From contig CM020620.1 in the NCBI GenBank assembly GCA_009829735.1, positions 23,410,020 through 23,474,019 of the forward strand: a stretch of DNA of 64,000 nucleotides. Reading direction: 5' to 3'. Position 1 is the stretch's first letter. Each line of letters begins with the position of its first letter. This document shows, in pieces, positions 1 through 8,370 of the stretch. Under the pieces are notes generated by a model. It saw only the letters and a program-made list of their open reading frames with translations, searched no databases and was not told the DNA's origin. The position numbers and the translations under genes were made by a program. The stretch is from Pyropia yezoensis. Its lineage: Eukaryota > Rhodophyta > Bangiophyceae > Bangiales > Bangiaceae.

Positions 1-1
1 G

Positions 2-280
2 AATGATGTCACACCTGCTCCGAAGCCGGAACAGCCTCAGCCGGTACCGGCTGGGTTGCTACATGAAGCTCTTACAACCCACCGGTCGGATGACCCGGTG
101 GGACCGGATGGGATTCCATACCAAGTAGAGAGCGTGGTCGGACACACCGACCCGGACATACCAGGACCCTGGTACGTCAAGGTTATGTGGGTCGGATACG
201 ACTCACCCACCTGGGAACAGGCGGCGAATATACCCCGCCAACTCCTCATGCCGTACATGAGGCGACGACGCCTACTGTAA
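2..280 (+). CDS. Ty3/gypsy pol, C-terminal end with chromodomain (partial)
   Basis: The frame is open from the left edge to a TAA at 278-280, so only the last ~92 codons of a longer polyprotein are present. The final ~55 residues fit a chromodomain: YQVESVVGH, then WYVKVMWVGYDSPTWEQAANI, the family pattern of an aromatic start, V/L-K-W-x-G-Y and T-W-E. A chromodomain after integrase is the hallmark of chromoviruses (Ty3/gypsy) and is thought to steer integration to marked chromatin. No integrase is visible because the window starts too late. The RRRRLL tail is basic. This element probably continues to the LTR at 3768, which is preceded by a polypurine tract. Confidence 0.8.
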   Translation, partial: NDVTPAPKPEQPQPVPAGLLHEALTTHRSDDPVGPDGIPYQVESVVGHTDPDIPGPWYVKVMWVGYDSPTWEQAANIPRQLLMPYMRRRRLL

Positions 281-357
281 CAACCCAACCGACACCGACT
301 TCGGCTGTTGGGGGGTGAGGCTTATACCTACTAAGTAGGGTGTGACATGGTTATGGC

Positions 358-453
358 AGACTTAGGTTTCTAAGTCAAATCAGACTTAAGTTTCTAAGTC
401 GAACCAAGCTTAGGTAACTAAGTAGAGCTAAGCTTAGGTAACTAAGTAAAAAC
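358..453. repeat. Four 24-bp tandem repeats with palindromic core
   Basis: Units at 358-381, 382-405, 406-429 and 430-453. Each has the shape CTTAG/A, 4-5 nt, CTAAGT, so each unit is itself a small inverted repeat. Units 1 and 2 resemble each other most, as do units 3 and 4, which suggests stepwise duplication. Confidence 0.85.
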
Positions 454-525
454 CTGAACCTTAATAAGTTAACTTAAAGGTAAAGGCTAACTCCGATAAT
501 ATCGAAGTAACTAGGGAGCTTACAC

Positions 526-582
526 GGGAGGATGACCTCCCCAAGCCAAGACACAAAGTGAGGGAGGATAACCTCCCCAAGC
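526..582. repeat. 21-bp direct repeat, two copies
   Basis: Copies at 526-546 and 562-582 differ at one base. Each contains GGGAGG and CCTCCC and so can fold on itself. Confidence 0.75.
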
Positions 583-761
583 ATGAACCAACCGGAAGAA
601 GTTGGGCGGGAGGCAAGGCACCACTGAGCCAGAAGGGGTACTCCCCAGGGCAGCAAACAGAGGCAAGCAATGCCCCCAGCGGGGGATGAGTTTATACTCA
701 CTACTACCCGGCTACCATAAGGGTTGTCGGGGCCCTCTCCCTCACAAACAAATAGCACTCC

Positions 762-3209
762 TCAGTGGGTAGACCCACTGCCCGAGGGAGGCCACTCACG
801 CGTAAGCGCGTATACCTCCGTGCTCCACCGGTCGGCAATGTCACGACGGTCGACCACCCGAGTTACCTCGGTGCATGGCTGGACGAGGGTGCTGCGGCCA
901 GCCTCCACGTCCTCCAGAGCTTTCTGGAGGCGGTCCAGCACGCCACCAAAGCAACGCGCTGACCCAACCAGCGCAGCACCTGGGGGGATATCCCCCCAGC
1001 TAACAGAGAGACCCCCACGCATTGCGCGGGTAACAAGGGCGTCAACGCCTTCATACCAGAGACGGGGACCCCCGTCATGTAGGACAGGGGCGGGAGGTGA
1101 CACTGGCGCAGCCAGAGGAGCCACAGTAGCCGACACGGCTACCACCGGAGCCGGTGGCACCTGATACGAGGCCCGGTAGGACCCTACCGAAGGGGCTCCA
1201 CCGTAACCACGGCGGTACTCCGCCCGACGACGGGACACCTCACGCTCCCCACCCACAGAGCCCCACTCTCGGGGACGACGGCCAACCGCCGCCGGCATCG
1301 GGTTACCGAACCACGGAGCAAGGACCTGAAGAGGGTCATGGATAACCATGGGAATACCCAGGTCAGGAACGGCCTCGGTGGACGCCCACCCATGGCAACT
1401 AGGCTCACCCGGCTGAGTACGCCGGACACGCAACGAGTGACGAGGCAAGGGGGAAGCCCCAGCCTGCGGGTCCCGGTACGGGGGAAGGGCCAACACCCCA
1501 GCCCAGTTCACGGCATCGTGAACAGCCAGCAGGGCTTCGAACTCCCGGGCCAACCCGGTCTTGGCAGCTATCAGATCCACGCCCAACTGCGCGATGTGCC
1601 GACGGACACCCGTCGGAAGATGAAACAGACGACCCTGCCGGCGGACGGACAGCAAGAAGGATGAAGCCTGCCCGAGGGTAACCTCAAGGGTGAAGGTACC
1701 CTGCAACGGGTGGACCGGTCGCGAGGCCAACACACTCCCGAAGTAGCGAAGACAGGAGCCGGTGTCAAACCGGAAAGCAGGGGCGGGTTCCCACCCCTCC
1801 TGCCATAGCGGCGGGCGCACGGGAGTGTATACCGGAGCACGACCGTTGCCGGTCTGCAACGCACACGTTATATCCGTGCGGAACGCATCCGCCATGACAC
1901 CATGGTTACGTCGCCAACTCGACGCCGACTTCAACCCCGCCATGGGCGGGTAGGGAGCCGTCAACGACAGATACGGGGGTACCCCCGGGTAGTAGTCAAA
2001 GTCGGGATACCGACCGGTACGGCTCACCGTCTCCCCAAACGCAACCGGCTCCGCCGCCGCCGCAATCCCCCGAGCACTAGCCGGGTAGTCAATCTCCCGC
2101 GGCAACGCGGGGGCAATCAAGTCGCAGACCCCGAAGTTGGGGTCGAGGTAGACCTCACCCCGTCCCACCCGGGTGCGCCAGAGCTGCGCATGCCGGTCGT
2201 CCGGCTGACTCAGGATCCAATGGTGTTCCACCCGGACCGCGTTCGGCTGGTTGACCAGCCGCACCAACTCCCGCTCCCAGCACGGGTCCACCTTGACGCG
2301 CCGGGAGGATTCTCCACGGGGATGCACCAGGTGGAAGTCCACCCGCATACGCCCATCGGACTCCATCGACTCTTGCACCGTGAGGCCTCGAACCCGAGCC
2401 ACCAAGTCGGACACCGACATGGCGGGTTGACCCGCCGCCACGGCGACGCCGCCACCCAACGGGGCAACCCGGGCAGGACCAGGAAGAATCGGGGGCGCCG
2501 GGGGACGCACCACCGGCAGAGGGGCCGACGTCGGAGATGGACGAGGCCGAGGAGGAAGAAGAAGGGCGGGCGCCCGCCCGGAGTAACTCCCGGTGTCAAC
2601 CGCCATGGGAGAAGGAGCGTCTTGACCGCTCGACGCCCGCGGCACCGCAGGTACGGCACCGGCGCCGGCACCACCCGTCGGCGTAGCCCCCGCCTCGGAA
2701 GGGGAAGGCACTTGGACAGCCTCCGGAGCCGGAGCCCCGGCCGTGCGGACACCCGCACCGTCTTGACCCGCCGCACCGGGTGTCGCACCGCCACCACCAC
2801 CCGCGTCAACGTCGGGACCGCCTCGAGGAGTCACCGCCCGGACACCCGGACCACCTTGACCAGCCGGAGTCGGCTGCGGGTCGCCACCTCCGCCGCAGGG
2901 CGGACCATCTTGAGGTAGCTGCGGTGAGCCGGCACCGGCACCAGGCTCCATCCGGGCAGCCGGCAGAGAGGGGGTAGAAGCCGCCACGCGCGGTTGACCG
3001 CCGGGTTGACCGCCGGCCGACGGCACCGTCGTGCCGCTGCACACGGACGACAGTCCTCCGGCCGACAGATGGACGGACACCGCAGGCCCGTCGTCGTCAG
3101 ACGAGCTCACCCCGTAACGCGCGGCGTCGGGACCGACAGGCGCGTCGTCCTCCATCTCCTCCCCGATCAGGAGGTCTTCCTCCTCTTCAAGCACCTGGGG
3201 ATAGGACAT
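762..3209 (-). CDS. Large antisense ORF inside the gypsy 3' region, unknown protein (~815 aa)
   Basis: An uninterrupted minus-strand frame that runs against the retroelement. The frame is open upstream to 3464, but I start it at the ATG at 3207-3209 (MSYPQVLEEEED), because the residues before it are basic and GC-shadow-like while those after are strongly acidic. The protein has an acidic head of ~50 residues, then ~280 residues of Gly/Pro/Ala-rich spacer, then a more ordinary, probably folded part of ~300 residues with motifs such as VRVEHHWILSQPDD and LEVTLGQASSFLLSVRRQ. The tail is mixed again and ends near EVYALTREWPP. I recognise no family: no zinc knuckle, DTG protease, RT or chromodomain. 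Antisense ORFs downstream of pol are known in some plant gypsy elements. Low stop density in GC-rich DNA makes chance possible, but the acidic N terminus and length argue for a gene. Confidence 0.55.
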   Translation of the reverse strand: MSYPQVLEEEEDLLIGEEMEDDAPVGPDAARYGVSSSDDDGPAVSVHLSAGGLSSVCSGTTVPSAGGQPGGQPRVAASTPSLPAARMEPGAGAGSPQLPQDGPPCGGGGDPQPTPAGQGGPGVRAVTPRGGPDVDAGGGGGATPGAAGQDGAGVRTAGAPAPEAVQVPSPSEAGATPTGGAGAGAVPAVPRASSGQDAPSPMAVDTGSYSGRAPALLLPPRPRPSPTSAPLPVVRPPAPPILPGPARVAPLGGGVAVAAGQPAMSVSDLVARVRGLTVQESMESDGRMRVDFHLVHPRGESSRRVKVDPCWERELVRLVNQPNAVRVEHHWILSQPDDRHAQLWRTRVGRGEVYLDPNFGVCDLIAPALPREIDYPASARGIAAAAEPVAFGETVSRTGRYPDFDYYPGVPPYLSLTAPYPPMAGLKSASSWRRNHGVMADAFRTDITCALQTGNGRAPVYTPVRPPLWQEGWEPAPAFRFDTGSCLRYFGSVLASRPVHPLQGTFTLEVTLGQASSFLLSVRRQGRLFHLPTGVRRHIAQLGVDLIAAKTGLAREFEALLAVHDAVNWAGVLALPPYRDPQAGASPLPRHSLRVRRTQPGEPSCHGWASTEAVPDLGIPMVIHDPLQVLAPWFGNPMPAAVGRRPREWGSVGGEREVSRRRAEYRRGYGGAPSVGSYRASYQVPPAPVVAVSATVAPLAAPVSPPAPVLHDGGPRLWYEGVDALVTRAMRGGLSVSWGDIPPGAALVGSARCFGGVLDRLQKALEDVEAGRSTLVQPCTEVTRVVDRRDIADRWSTEVYALTREWPPSGSGSTH

Positions 3210-3767
3210 GATAACGGGTGCGGAGTCCCCCGCGCCCACAAGCCGTCGACGGCTACGACCCGGTACAGTGGGATAACCGGGACGAGCCAGGGAAGCGCGG
3301 GCACCCGCGCTTATGACCACAAACGGCCACGAGAAGCGCCGCAGGCACGCGGGTCGACCCGCGCCCCACGGGGCTACGACCGCGCTCCACCCAGGCACCT
3401 GGGCGGGACGGGGCCACCCCCACACCCGGGGTAAGCAAGGGGGGTCACCCCCAACCGACCCCACTCAATCGTCCACACGAGAGGGGCCCCACTACCAGCA
3501 GGCACCTGGTGGCGGATCCGCTTGCACCACCCCTCGGAAAGGGGGGTCGTGAACAAAAACCCGCATCGGGAAATTAACGGTCCGGAAAACGGATCGTGTG
3601 TGTACCACACAAAGGGGGGCACCCCCCTCGGACAACCTCGAAAAGGGGTGTCTGTCGCGACGGGGCGCAAAGCCCCACCCGACGGGTAAACAGTCACGCG
3701 ACCCACTTACATTCGGTAACCCGAATGCAACTCGACCCGAGGACGGGCCGAATCTAAGGGGGGGATA
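3210..3767. other. Region between antisense ORF and LTR, ending in a polypurine tract
   Basis: No convincing sense gene. It would hold the promoter and 5' UTR of the antisense ORF. The last bases (about 3754-3767, CTAAGGGGGGGATA) form a polypurine tract directly before the TG of the LTR. That is where plus-strand priming occurs at a 3' LTR, so the LTR at 3768 reads as the 3' LTR of the element entering from the left. Confidence 0.6.
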
Positions 3768-4131
3768 TGTAGCAATATGGTTGTCCGTATTGTGACCCTA
3801 ATATTAGGGGGGGCTACTTCTAATCCTTAACTTTCAATTTGAGAGTCCGAGCTGGTCACGGTATCTATAAGTTACGTATGACCAGAGGGACTTGCATCTT
3901 GGGGTGGAGGGTAGTTAGTAGTGTCTCCGAGGGTTTATAACGAGGGGGCCGGTGGCGAATCCACCGCCGGCCAAGGTAGAACAACAAACCCCTCCCATTT
4001 GGGCTCCCATCTTGGTCCCGTGGCTTGCGCTCCAAGGACAGCAACCTTGGCCTCCCGGTGACGTTGGTGCCGATCCCCCTTGGTGAGTGTTCCCTGAGAG
4101 TGGACGTGCGACGGATTCCTATTGTGCTACA
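3768..4131 (+). mobile_element. LTR of gypsy family 1, left copy
   Basis: Bounded by TGTAGCA and TGCTACA, a perfect 7-bp terminal inverted repeat of the TG...CA type. It is 364 bp long and has a TATA-like TTATAA at 3935-3940. It sits between a polypurine tract on the left and a primer-binding site on the right, so it serves both as the 3' LTR of the element entering from the left and as the 5' LTR of the following gag. Tandem elements sharing one LTR arise by LTR recombination. Confidence 0.85.
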
Positions 4132-4132
4132 T

Positions 4133-4149
4133 TGGTGGAGCAGCAGGGG
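4133..4149 (+). other. Primer-binding site, family 1 left copy
   Basis: TGGTGGAGCAGCAGGGG begins one base after the LTR. Its complement ends in CCA, as a tRNA 3' end does. The same 17 bases occur at 7911-7927 and, in an unrelated LTR context, at 14391-14407. Confidence 0.8.
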
Positions 4150-4356
4150 ACGGGTTTCCGTCACCCTTGTGGTGACGCCGTCTTCGGCCCTGGCACACGG
4201 ATAGGGATCCGGTCCTTTTCTTGTACTCGTGGTGTTGCGACCTGATCGATTGTGTTGAGCTTTTACCTGTGACTGTGACCTACTGTTACTCTCCCCAATC
4301 TACCCCCTCGCTCTCTTATTCGTGGTGGTCGTTGCGTCGGTTGACTGATTGTGACT

Positions 4357-5571
4357 ATGTCTACCCAAGAGACGGGGAACGTTCAAGATGACGGATCGGC
4401 GTCGACGCCGACTCCGGAGGTGACTACGGGAACCGGGATCGGGAACCCGATCGATAACATTGAGACGCCAATGCTTTCCGGTGCCGGATCGACGTTTGGC
4501 ACGGCTCGGACGGCAGGAGGCGGGGGCCCGCCTCAACTGTCGTCGACCGACCTCACTCCGCCGCCTCCTTCACCAGGGGATTCCCTGATGGCATCATTGG
4601 CCCGCATCGAGGCCCGGTTTTCCGGGCTCGACGCCCGTCAAGATCGGACGGAGGACGCAATGGCAGTGTTGATGTCAACACGGCACACGACGGGACCCCG
4701 TCGTGTTCCTCCCACACCGGTACGGTTCGAACCGGCCGGACTACTTTCGGAGTCCACCAGGGTCAATCCCGGGGTTGCTACTCCTGGACAACCCCCGGAC
4801 ACAATGGGGTATGGGTCCGACTCGTCGGCAGAGTTGGAACGGAGTCACACGGAGCGATACGCTCGGAGCACCCGAAGCGGACTCCGCGGACACGACCCGG
4901 CGGATACGTACGCCGGGGGAGAGTCGGTTATGGGGGGAGGGGGTACCCTCTCGCAGTACCCCCACGACGAAGGAGGCCCGGCAACTCGGGTTCCCGAGGT
5001 GCCGACGCCTGAAGTACCATCTTCAGTGGTGGAAGCTATGACCGCGCAGGTAACTGCGAGCCTACTGAAGCGGATGGAGTCCGATGAGTTCGCTCATCAA
5101 CTGGCTAAGCGACTGGATATCCAGGACGCTGACACGGAGATCGTCAACGAGGTCTTCCGGTCGGTTCTTACTCCGGAACGTTATCGTTTGGAGGACCGCT
5201 CTACCACCGTATCGGAATCGATGCGTAATACGTCGCATCGGGCGATCCGCTCTATGCAGACCCTTATGAAGGGAGTCCCTATGTTCGGGGGGCCGAACGG
5301 ACGCCCGTTGGCAGTCATCGGCTTCTTGACTAGCTTCAAGGCAGCCGCAGACAAGGCGCTCGTTAACGAGGGGCTGGCCCTGGAGATCCTCCCGTTCTTT
5401 GTTGATGAACGGGTGCGAGGCATTCTTCGCCAGGCATCCCCGATGCCGGGAATGAGGGTCGCGGCCACTCCGGGGTGGCTTGCTTGGGTAACCCCAGCGC
5501 CCCCCGGTCATCCTTCCTCTTACTCGTTTCCCGCCCTTGGTAGGGTGCTGTCCGCCGGGACATCCGGCTGA
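4357..5571 (+). pseudogene. Truncated gag of gypsy family 1 (left arm of palindrome)
   Basis: ATG at 4357 opens a gag identical, apart from one Met/Ile difference near 4930, to the first ~371 residues of the complete copy on the minus strand. At 5468 homology ends abruptly. The frame then runs for ~33 unrelated codons, the antisense of the other copy's gag/pol junction, to a stop at 5569-5571. The zinc knuckle is therefore missing. Residues ~200-371 are the conserved capsid-like part (DADTEIVNEVFRSVL, MKGVPMFGGPNGRPL). A dead fragment made by rearrangement. Confidence 0.85.
5469..5511 (-). pseudogene. First codons of family 1 pol
   Basis: Nine bases past the gag stop an ATG at 5509-5511 opens MTGGRWGYPSKPPR and runs straight into the palindrome junction at 5468. 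Its place right after gag, and the MT start shared with the family 2 pol at 12347, suggest it is the start of pol. Everything after the first ~14 codons is lost here. Confidence 0.4.
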
Positions 5572-7703
5572 GTAGGTGCCCCCTCGACGGCCAGTACTCC
5601 ACCTGGAGCTGGCTGCCTACCCGGTGCGGGTCCGGGTGCTCGGGCGGGATACCCCCCGGTGGATGCCTTGCGTTGCGCCGCTGCCCGCCGAGACTCCTCG
5701 GGGATGAGTGGGCAGGAAGACACCCAGTGCTGGGGATCCCCACACAACATACACCCGGACGTGCCGGTCCCCCCTTGAGTTCGCATCGGGGTAGCCCCGT
5801 AGCTACGGTTGCCTCCCTCGGGCGCCCGAGTGCCTGCTCCCTGGTAGGCCTTGGGTCCTTGGGTCAACCGGAACATGGATTCCCCCAACCGGTTGGGTCG
5901 GCCCGCAATCTGCGGAGGTGCCTCCGTGCGCACCGCCCATGTTGGCAAGGGTTGGTGAGGGTTACCCGTCACCGGGGAGTACCCCGTAGTCCGCACATAC
6001 GGGACGCGCCGTCCCGTTCCTTCGTTGACCTGTAACTGGGTTCCAGCCGGGGCGATGTACGCTACCGTACCATGTTCATCAATCACCGGCGTCGCCGGTA
6101 GCAACAGGTGGCCCTGTTGGTCGACTAGAGGGTCATCCTCACCAATAGGGGTATGTTCGGTCGCCACCAGTACTGGTGCGGCCTTACGTTCCACCTTCTC
6201 TTGCCTCGGTACCGGGGTAAGACTGGGCTTGCCTCCCTCACCCTTGGGCTTCGGGGCCAAGGCACACTCCGGGTGTAGAACCCGGTAGGCGTCCCCTAGG
6301 GACTTGCACATATGCATCAGTCGACTGAAGTTCGTCCGTGCCGTGTTGGCGCCCCGTGCGGATATCCGCACGTAGTTGGGTACTCCTGCGAACAGGATGG
6401 CCCGTAGCTCCCCTTCTCCGAGGAGCTTCCCCAGCTCGTAGTCGAGCTCTTGGATCCGGCGTCCAAACATCTCCTCATCCTCCCAGGACTGGGCGGTGGC
6501 AGTGCGAAGGGCCCGATAGTGGTCCTCGCACTTGTCCTCACTGAGGTAGCTGCTCAGCAGCTCCTTCAATATCCCACGGTAATCCATGGGGGTGGCCGCG
6601 ACCCTCATTCCCGGCATCGGGGATGCCTGGCGAAGAATGCCTCGCACCCGTTCATCAACAAAGAACGGGAGGATCTCCAGGGCCAGCCCCTCGTTAACGA
6701 GCGCCTTGTCTGCGGCTGCCTTGAAGCTAGTCAAGAAGCCGATGACTGCCAACGGGCGTCCGTTCGGCCCCCCGAACATAGGGACTCCCTTCATAAGGGT
6801 CTGCATAGAGCGGATCGCCCGATGCGACGTATTACGCATCGATTCCGATACGGTGGTAGAGCGGTCCTCCAAACGATAACGTTCCGGAGTAAGAACCGAC
6901 CGGAAGACCTCGTTGACGATCTCCGTGTCAGCGTCCTGGATATCCAGTCGCTTAGCCAGTTGATGAGCGAACTCATCGGACTCCATCCGCTTCAGTAGGC
7001 TCGCAGTTACCTGCGCGGTCATAGCTTCCACCACTGAAGATGGTACTTCAGGCGTCGGCACCTCGGGAACCCGAGTTGCCGGGCCTCCTTCGTCGTGGGG
7101 GTACTGCGAGAGGGTACCCCCTCCCCCAATAACCGACTCTCCCCCGGCGTACGTATCCGCCGGGTCGTGTCCGCGGAGTCCGCTTCGGGTGCTCCGAGCG
7201 TATCGCTCCGTGTGACTCCGTTCCAACTCTGCCGACGAGTCGGACCCATACCCCATTGTGTCCGGGGGTTGTCCAGGAGTAGCAACCCCGGGATTGACCC
7301 TGGTGGACTCCGAAAGTAGTCCGGCCGGTTCGAACCGTACCGGTGTGGGAGGAACACGACGGGGTCCCGTCGTGTGCCGTGTTGACATCAACACTGCCAT
7401 TGCGTCCTCCGTCCGATCTTGACGGGCGTCGAGCCCGGAAAACCGGGCCTCGATGCGGGCCAATGATGCCATCAGGGAATCCCCTGGTGAAGGAGGCGGC
7501 GGAGTGAGGTCGGTCGACGACAGTTGAGGCGGGCCCCCGCCTCCTGCCGTCCGAGCCGTGCCAAACGTCGATCCGGCACCGGAAAGCATTGGCGTCTCAA
7601 TGTTATCGATCGGGTTCCCGATCCCGGTTCCCGTAGTCACCTCCGGAGTCGGCGTCGACGCCGATCCGTCATCTTGAACGTTCCCCGTCTCTTGGGTAGA
7701 CAT
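5520..7703 (-). CDS. Gag polyprotein, gypsy family 1 (complete)
   Basis: The ATG at 7701-7703 opens a 727-residue protein that ends AGNE-stop at 5520. The first ~230 residues are Ser/Thr/Pro-rich and low in complexity. A helical capsid-like part follows (about 230-480: VRGILRQASPMPG, YELGKLLGEGELRAILFAGVP). Then comes a Pro/Gly linker and a CCHC zinc knuckle, CMLCGDPQHWVSSC (C-x2-C-x4-H-x4-C), for binding element RNA. It forms the particle in which reverse transcription takes place. It lies 226 bases downstream of its LTR, with the primer-binding site between. The reading frame is intact, but the element cannot move by itself because pol is cut off 51 bases after gag. Confidence 0.9.
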   Translation of the reverse strand: MSTQETGNVQDDGSASTPTPEVTTGTGIGNPIDNIETPMLSGAGSTFGTARTAGGGGPPQLSSTDLTPPPPSPGDSLMASLARIEARFSGLDARQDRTEDAMAVLMSTRHTTGPRRVPPTPVRFEPAGLLSESTRVNPGVATPGQPPDTMGYGSDSSAELERSHTERYARSTRSGLRGHDPADTYAGGESVIGGGGTLSQYPHDEGGPATRVPEVPTPEVPSSVVEAMTAQVTASLLKRMESDEFAHQLAKRLDIQDADTEIVNEVFRSVLTPERYRLEDRSTTVSESMRNTSHRAIRSMQTLMKGVPMFGGPNGRPLAVIGFLTSFKAAADKALVNEGLALEILPFFVDERVRGILRQASPMPGMRVAATPMDYRGILKELLSSYLSEDKCEDHYRALRTATAQSWEDEEMFGRRIQELDYELGKLLGEGELRAILFAGVPNYVRISARGANTARTNFSRLMHMCKSLGDAYRVLHPECALAPKPKGEGGKPSLTPVPRQEKVERKAAPVLVATEHTPIGEDDPLVDQQGHLLLPATPVIDEHGTVAYIAPAGTQLQVNEGTGRRVPYVRTTGYSPVTGNPHQPLPTWAVRTEAPPQIAGRPNRLGESMFRLTQGPKAYQGAGTRAPEGGNRSYGATPMRTQGGTGTSGCMLCGDPQHWVSSCPLIPEESRRAAAQRKASTGGYPARAPGPAPGRQPAPGGVLAVEGAPTQPDVPADSTLPRAGNE

Positions 7704-7910
7704 AGTCACAATCAGTCAACCGACGCAACGACCACCACGAATAAGAGAGCGAGGGGGTAGATTGGGGAGAGTAACAGTAGGTCACAGTCACAGGTAAAAG
7801 CTCAACACAATCGATCAGGTCGCAACACCACGAGTACAAGAAAAGGACCGGATCCCTATCCGTGTGCCAGGGCCGAAGACGGCGTCACCACAAGGGTGAC
7901 GGAAACCCGT

Positions 7911-7927
7911 CCCCTGCTGCTCCACCA
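7911..7927 (-). other. Primer-binding site, family 1 right copy
   Basis: Reverse complement of the site at 4133-4149, one base inside the LTR on the minus strand. Confidence 0.8.
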
Positions 7928-7928
7928 A

Positions 7929-8293
7929 TGTAGCACAATAGGAATCCGTCGCACGTCCACTCTCAGGGAACACTCACCAAGGGGGATCGGCACCAACGTC
8001 ACCGGGAGGCCAAGGTTGCTGTCCTTGGAGCGCAAGCCACGGGACCAAGATGGGAGCCCAAATGGGAGGGGTTTGTTGTTCTACCTTGGCCGGCGGTGGA
8101 TTCGCCACCGGCCCCCTCGTTATAAACCCTCGGAGACACTACTAACTACCCTCCACCCCAAGATGCAAGTCCCTCTGGTCATACGTAACTTATAGATACC
8201 GTGACCAGCTCGGACTCTCAAATTGAAAGTTAAGGATTAGAAGTAGCCCCCCCTTAATATTAGGGTCACAATACGGACAACCATATTGCTACA
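7929..8293 (-). mobile_element. LTR of gypsy family 1, right copy
   Basis: 365 bp, with the same TGTAGCA/TGCTACA ends as the left copy and one extra base. It is the 5' LTR of the complete gag. Beyond 8295 the sequence is the 3' part of a different gypsy element in the same orientation, so this LTR marks the point where family 1 broke into, or was joined to, family 2. Confidence 0.85.
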
Positions 8294-8370
8294 TAGGGCT
8301 GTAGTTAAAAGCCACTCTGCGTACCACTTCGACTTGAAGCACTCTCTTGGCACTGTTGCTCGGCCTTCCC

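Larger units (their letters stand above)
281..761. other. Non-coding stretch after gypsy pol
   Basis: No convincing ORF. It is less GC-rich than the flanks and holds two short tandem repeats (358-453 and 526-582). It separates the sense pol from the stop codon of the antisense ORF, so it would carry the 3' ends of two convergent transcripts. Confidence 0.5.
3766..8295. repeat. Inverted duplication of LTR-PBS-gag, ~1.7 kb arms
   Basis: The left arm 3766-5468 is the reverse complement of 6592-8295, with ~1.12 kb between them that is unique and holds the rest of the complete gag. I can see two differences: a 1-nt indel just left of the run of G near 3809, and a G/T-type difference that makes Met versus Ile in gag. 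The inner boundary is sharp and lacks terminal repeats, so this is not a DNA transposon. The flanks beyond the arms differ, with a polypurine tract on the left and the tail of another element on the right. Confidence 0.9.

Noticed and set aside
1902-2918. Long + strand Arg-rich ORF opposite the antisense ORF
   Set aside because: Composition is a GC-bias shadow (RRR, HRR runs) with no domain.
3766-8295. Palindrome as a DNA transposon with long terminal inverted repeats
   Set aside because: The arms contain LTR, primer-binding site and gag of a retroelement, and there is no transposase between them.
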